Shown one piece after another: positions 62,458-64,000 of a stretch of 64,000 nt of DNA. The stretch lies in NCBI GenBank assembly GCA_016719135.1, contig JADKAV010000010.1, forward strand, positions 1 to 64,000. Direction: 5' to 3'. A model generated the notes under the pieces. It did no database searches. It saw only the letters and a program-made list of their open reading frames with translations, and was not told where the DNA came from. The position numbers were made by a program, and so were the translations under genes. The stretch is from Micrococcales bacterium. Lineage in GTDB: Bacteria > Actinomycetota > Actinomycetes > S36-B12 > UBA10799. Within the stretch, counting starts at the first letter, position 1. The number at the start of each line of letters is the position of its first letter.

Positions 62458-63674
62458 CGTCGCCCGGGAAGCAGCACACCCTCGAACTCGCCGAGCGGTA
62501 CGTGTGCGGTGATCGCGTGCGCTTCCTCACCGGCGCCGGAATCGATCTGGTGATCGGCCGCAGGCAGGGCTACCACATCTGGGACGTCGACGGTCGCGAG
62601 CTGATCGACATCCACCTCAACGGCGGGGTGTACAACCTGGGGCACCGCAACCCGGATGTGATCGCTTCACTGTCCACGGCCTTGGAAACCCTCGACATCG
62701 GCAACCATCATTTCCCCAGCACGGAACGTGCCGCGCTGGCCGAACGCCTGATCGGCGTCACGCCCGGTGCCCACTACGCGGTCTTTGCCAGTGGCGGAGG
62801 GGAGGCCATCGACGTTGCCATCAAGTCGGCCCGGCGTGCGACCGGTCGCCGCCGCGTCGTGTCCGTGGTCGACGCGTATCACGGACACACGGGGCTTGCG
62901 CTGGCCGCAGGCGACGAGCAGGCCGCGAACGCCTTCCTGGCCACCGAACCCGATTTCGTGCGGGTCGCTTTCAACGACATCGACGCCCTCGATGCTGCCC
63001 TTGCCGAACCCGCCGCCGCCGTGATCCTGGAGACGGTACCCGCTACTGCCGGATTCCCCCGACCGGATCCCGAGTATCTGCCAGCGGTGCGCCAGTTCTG
63101 CGACCAGACCGGCGCCCTGTACATCGCCGACGAGGTGCAGACCGGCCTCGGCCGCAGCGGGCAGATGTGGGCGGTGGATCACTTCGGCGTGGTGCCGGAC
63201 ATCCTGGTCACCGGCAAGGGGCTGTCGGGGGGCATCTACCCGATCGCGGCCACTTTGCTCAGCGAACGAGCCGGCGCCTGGATTGAGAGCGACGGCTGGT
63301 CGCATGTGTCGACCTTCGGAGGTGCAGAACTGGGGTGCCGGGTCGCCGCGACCGTACTCGACCTGACCGAGCAGGCCATGCCCGGTCTGCCGATCCAGCA
63401 GTGGACCGAAGCGTTCGCCCGGTTGCAGCAGAAACACCCCGACTGGGTCGTCGAGGTCCGGCAGACCGGCCTGATCATCGGAGTCAAGTTCGCCCACGAA
63501 GTGGGCGGTATGTTGATGACGAAGCTGCTGTTCGACAACGGCGTGTGGGCCATGTTCGCCGGATTCGACCGCAGCGTGCTGCAAGTGAAGCCGGGACTGC
63601 TGATGGGGCAGGCGGATATCGACGCGGTGATGGCGGCGTTCGATCGCGCGTGTGCGGCGGCGGTCGCGTTGTGA
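62454..63674 (+). CDS. Class III PLP aminotransferase
   Basis: 406 residues. PLP lysine in VTGKGLSGGIYP, cofactor loop SGGGEAIDVAIKSARRATGR, and FDAYHGH-type motif (VVDAYHGHTGLALA). Omega-aminotransferases of this class use 4-aminobutyrate, diaminobutyrate, ornithine or similar amines. GTG 62454 overlaps the C69 stop (GTGA), and its own stop overlaps the next start the same way. Confidence 0.88.
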   Translation: MTSPGKQHTLELAERYVCGDRVRFLTGAGIDLVIGRRQGYHIWDVDGRELIDIHLNGGVYNLGHRNPDVIASLSTALETLDIGNHHFPSTERAALAERLIGVTPGAHYAVFASGGGEAIDVAIKSARRATGRRRVVSVVDAYHGHTGLALAAGDEQAANAFLATEPDFVRVAFNDIDALDAALAEPAAAVILETVPATAGFPRPDPEYLPAVRQFCDQTGALYIADEVQTGLGRSGQMWAVDHFGVVPDILVTGKGLSGGIYPIAATLLSERAGAWIESDGWSHVSTFGGAELGCRVAATVLDLTEQAMPGLPIQQWTEAFARLQQKHPDWVVEVRQTGLIIGVKFAHEVGGMLMTKLLFDNGVWAMFAGFDRSVLQVKPGLLMGQADIDAVMAAFDRACAAAVAL

Positions 63675-64000
63675 AGCAGGTCCTGCAGCGTCTGGAAGCG
63701 AACCTCGACCCAGCCCATCCGACCGGGGTCACCGTGCTGGCCTACGGAGAGATCTCCGCGGCCCTGCTGGTGCCGGGTTTGGACGGCAAAGTTGCCAAGC
63801 GCATGTCCGGGTTCGCAGACGCAGCGATGGCGCAGGACTACTGCACTCTGGTTGACGAGTACATAGCGACCGTCCGTGACGCGGGGATCCGGGTCGTCGA
63901 GACCCAGGTCGTGATGATCGAACGTGGCGACCGGCCACCTGTGGTGTATCTGGTCCAGCCGCTGTTGAAGGACTTGGGCAATCAACTCCTGCACTCCGCC
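63671..64000 (+). CDS. Unknown protein, N-terminal part only, possible kinase-like fold
   Basis: 110 residues visible before the window end, starting GTG 63671, overlapping the aminotransferase TGA. VTVLAYGEISAALLVPG then GKVAKRMSGF could be the first beta strands and lysine of an aminoglycoside phosphotransferase-like kinase. This is only a guess from a few residues; no catalytic motif is in view. Confidence 0.55.
   Translation, partial: MKQVLQRLEANLDPAHPTGVTVLAYGEISAALLVPGLDGKVAKRMSGFADAAMAQDYCTLVDEYIATVRDAGIRVVETQVVMIERGDRPPVVYLVQPLLKDLGNQLLHSA

Noticed and set aside
1..64000. tRNA, rRNA, CRISPR array and insertion sequences
   Set aside because: I looked for TPsiC-like arms, spaced direct repeats and transposase frames and found none I could support; short or diverged examples could be missed by eye.

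Overview
The window is one contiguous, high-GC stretch of an actinobacterial chromosome. It has GTG/TTG starts, many leaderless promoters (TAnnnT about 7 nt before the start codon), and gene order typical of the region next to oriC. From memory, pseudokinase - murJ - DUF6049 - NUDIX | pcnA ... ino1 - PadR - DUF5318 - ponA - GT87 - Alr-like - FemX - rpsF - ssb - rpsR - rplI - dnaB resembles the Streptomyces-type layout more than the mycobacterial one, so oriC probably lies beyond base 1. An SsgA-like protein and a FemABX/Alr-like pair point to a morphologically complex, non-mycobacterial actinomycete (Frankia/Geodermatophilus/Sporichthya-like breadth). I cannot name the genus.

Layout. 1-5.6 kb: cell-wall operon on the minus strand (NUDIX, DUF6049, MurJ, pseudokinase). 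5.7-12.3 kb: CCA-adding enzyme, MFS transporter, AbiEi-like/DUF559-like protein, a 300-bp tandem duplication, inositol-phosphate synthase, PadR, DUF5318. 12.4-22.5 kb: penicillin-binding protein, GT87, Alr-like, FemX, then rpsF-ssb-rpsR-rplI, a tyrosine phosphatase and dnaB. 22.6-33.8 kb: SsgA-like, HNH endonuclease, sulfide:quinone oxidoreductase with a 47-aa companion and a CsoR/CstR-like operator, GDPD, dienoyl-CoA reductase flanked by inverted palindromic repeats, Nei, a membrane Ser/Thr kinase, DUF4126 and CysG. 33.8-40.5 kb: lipoprotein, SpoIIE-type phosphatase, HisC, cytochrome bd (CRP site upstream) and a LOG-like protein.

40.6-54.8 kb is the most unusual part, a stress-response island. 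Its centre is a gene that, after correcting one base, encodes a GT4-type glycosyltransferase-like domain fused to a SigB/F/G-family sigma factor. Around it are a STAS protein, an ANTAR-GAF protein, a SpoIIE phosphatase, and stress-type effectors: Rieske oxidoreductase, SDR, LEA-like protein, topoisomerase IB, hemerythrins and a Na+/H+ antiporter. Six promoters in this island share the layout GNAT-N15-GGGTA, close to the known SigB/SigF consensus. I infer a local sigma regulon with a built-in, possibly sugar-nucleotide-sensing, control domain.

54.8-64 kb: two divergent thiolases (one lacking the second catalytic Cys), an ArsR-SulP pair, a carotenoid oxygenase, and a translationally coupled trio of C69 (secernin-like) hydrolase, class III aminotransferase and an unknown protein cut by the window end.

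Six genes (ino1, hisC, cydA, the LOG-like gene, the sigma fusion and the carotenoid oxygenase) each carry one apparent single-base deletion that splits an otherwise intact reading frame. This looks more like sequencing or assembly error than gene decay. Three families of intergenic repeats are described below. I saw no tRNA, rRNA, CRISPR array or insertion sequence.
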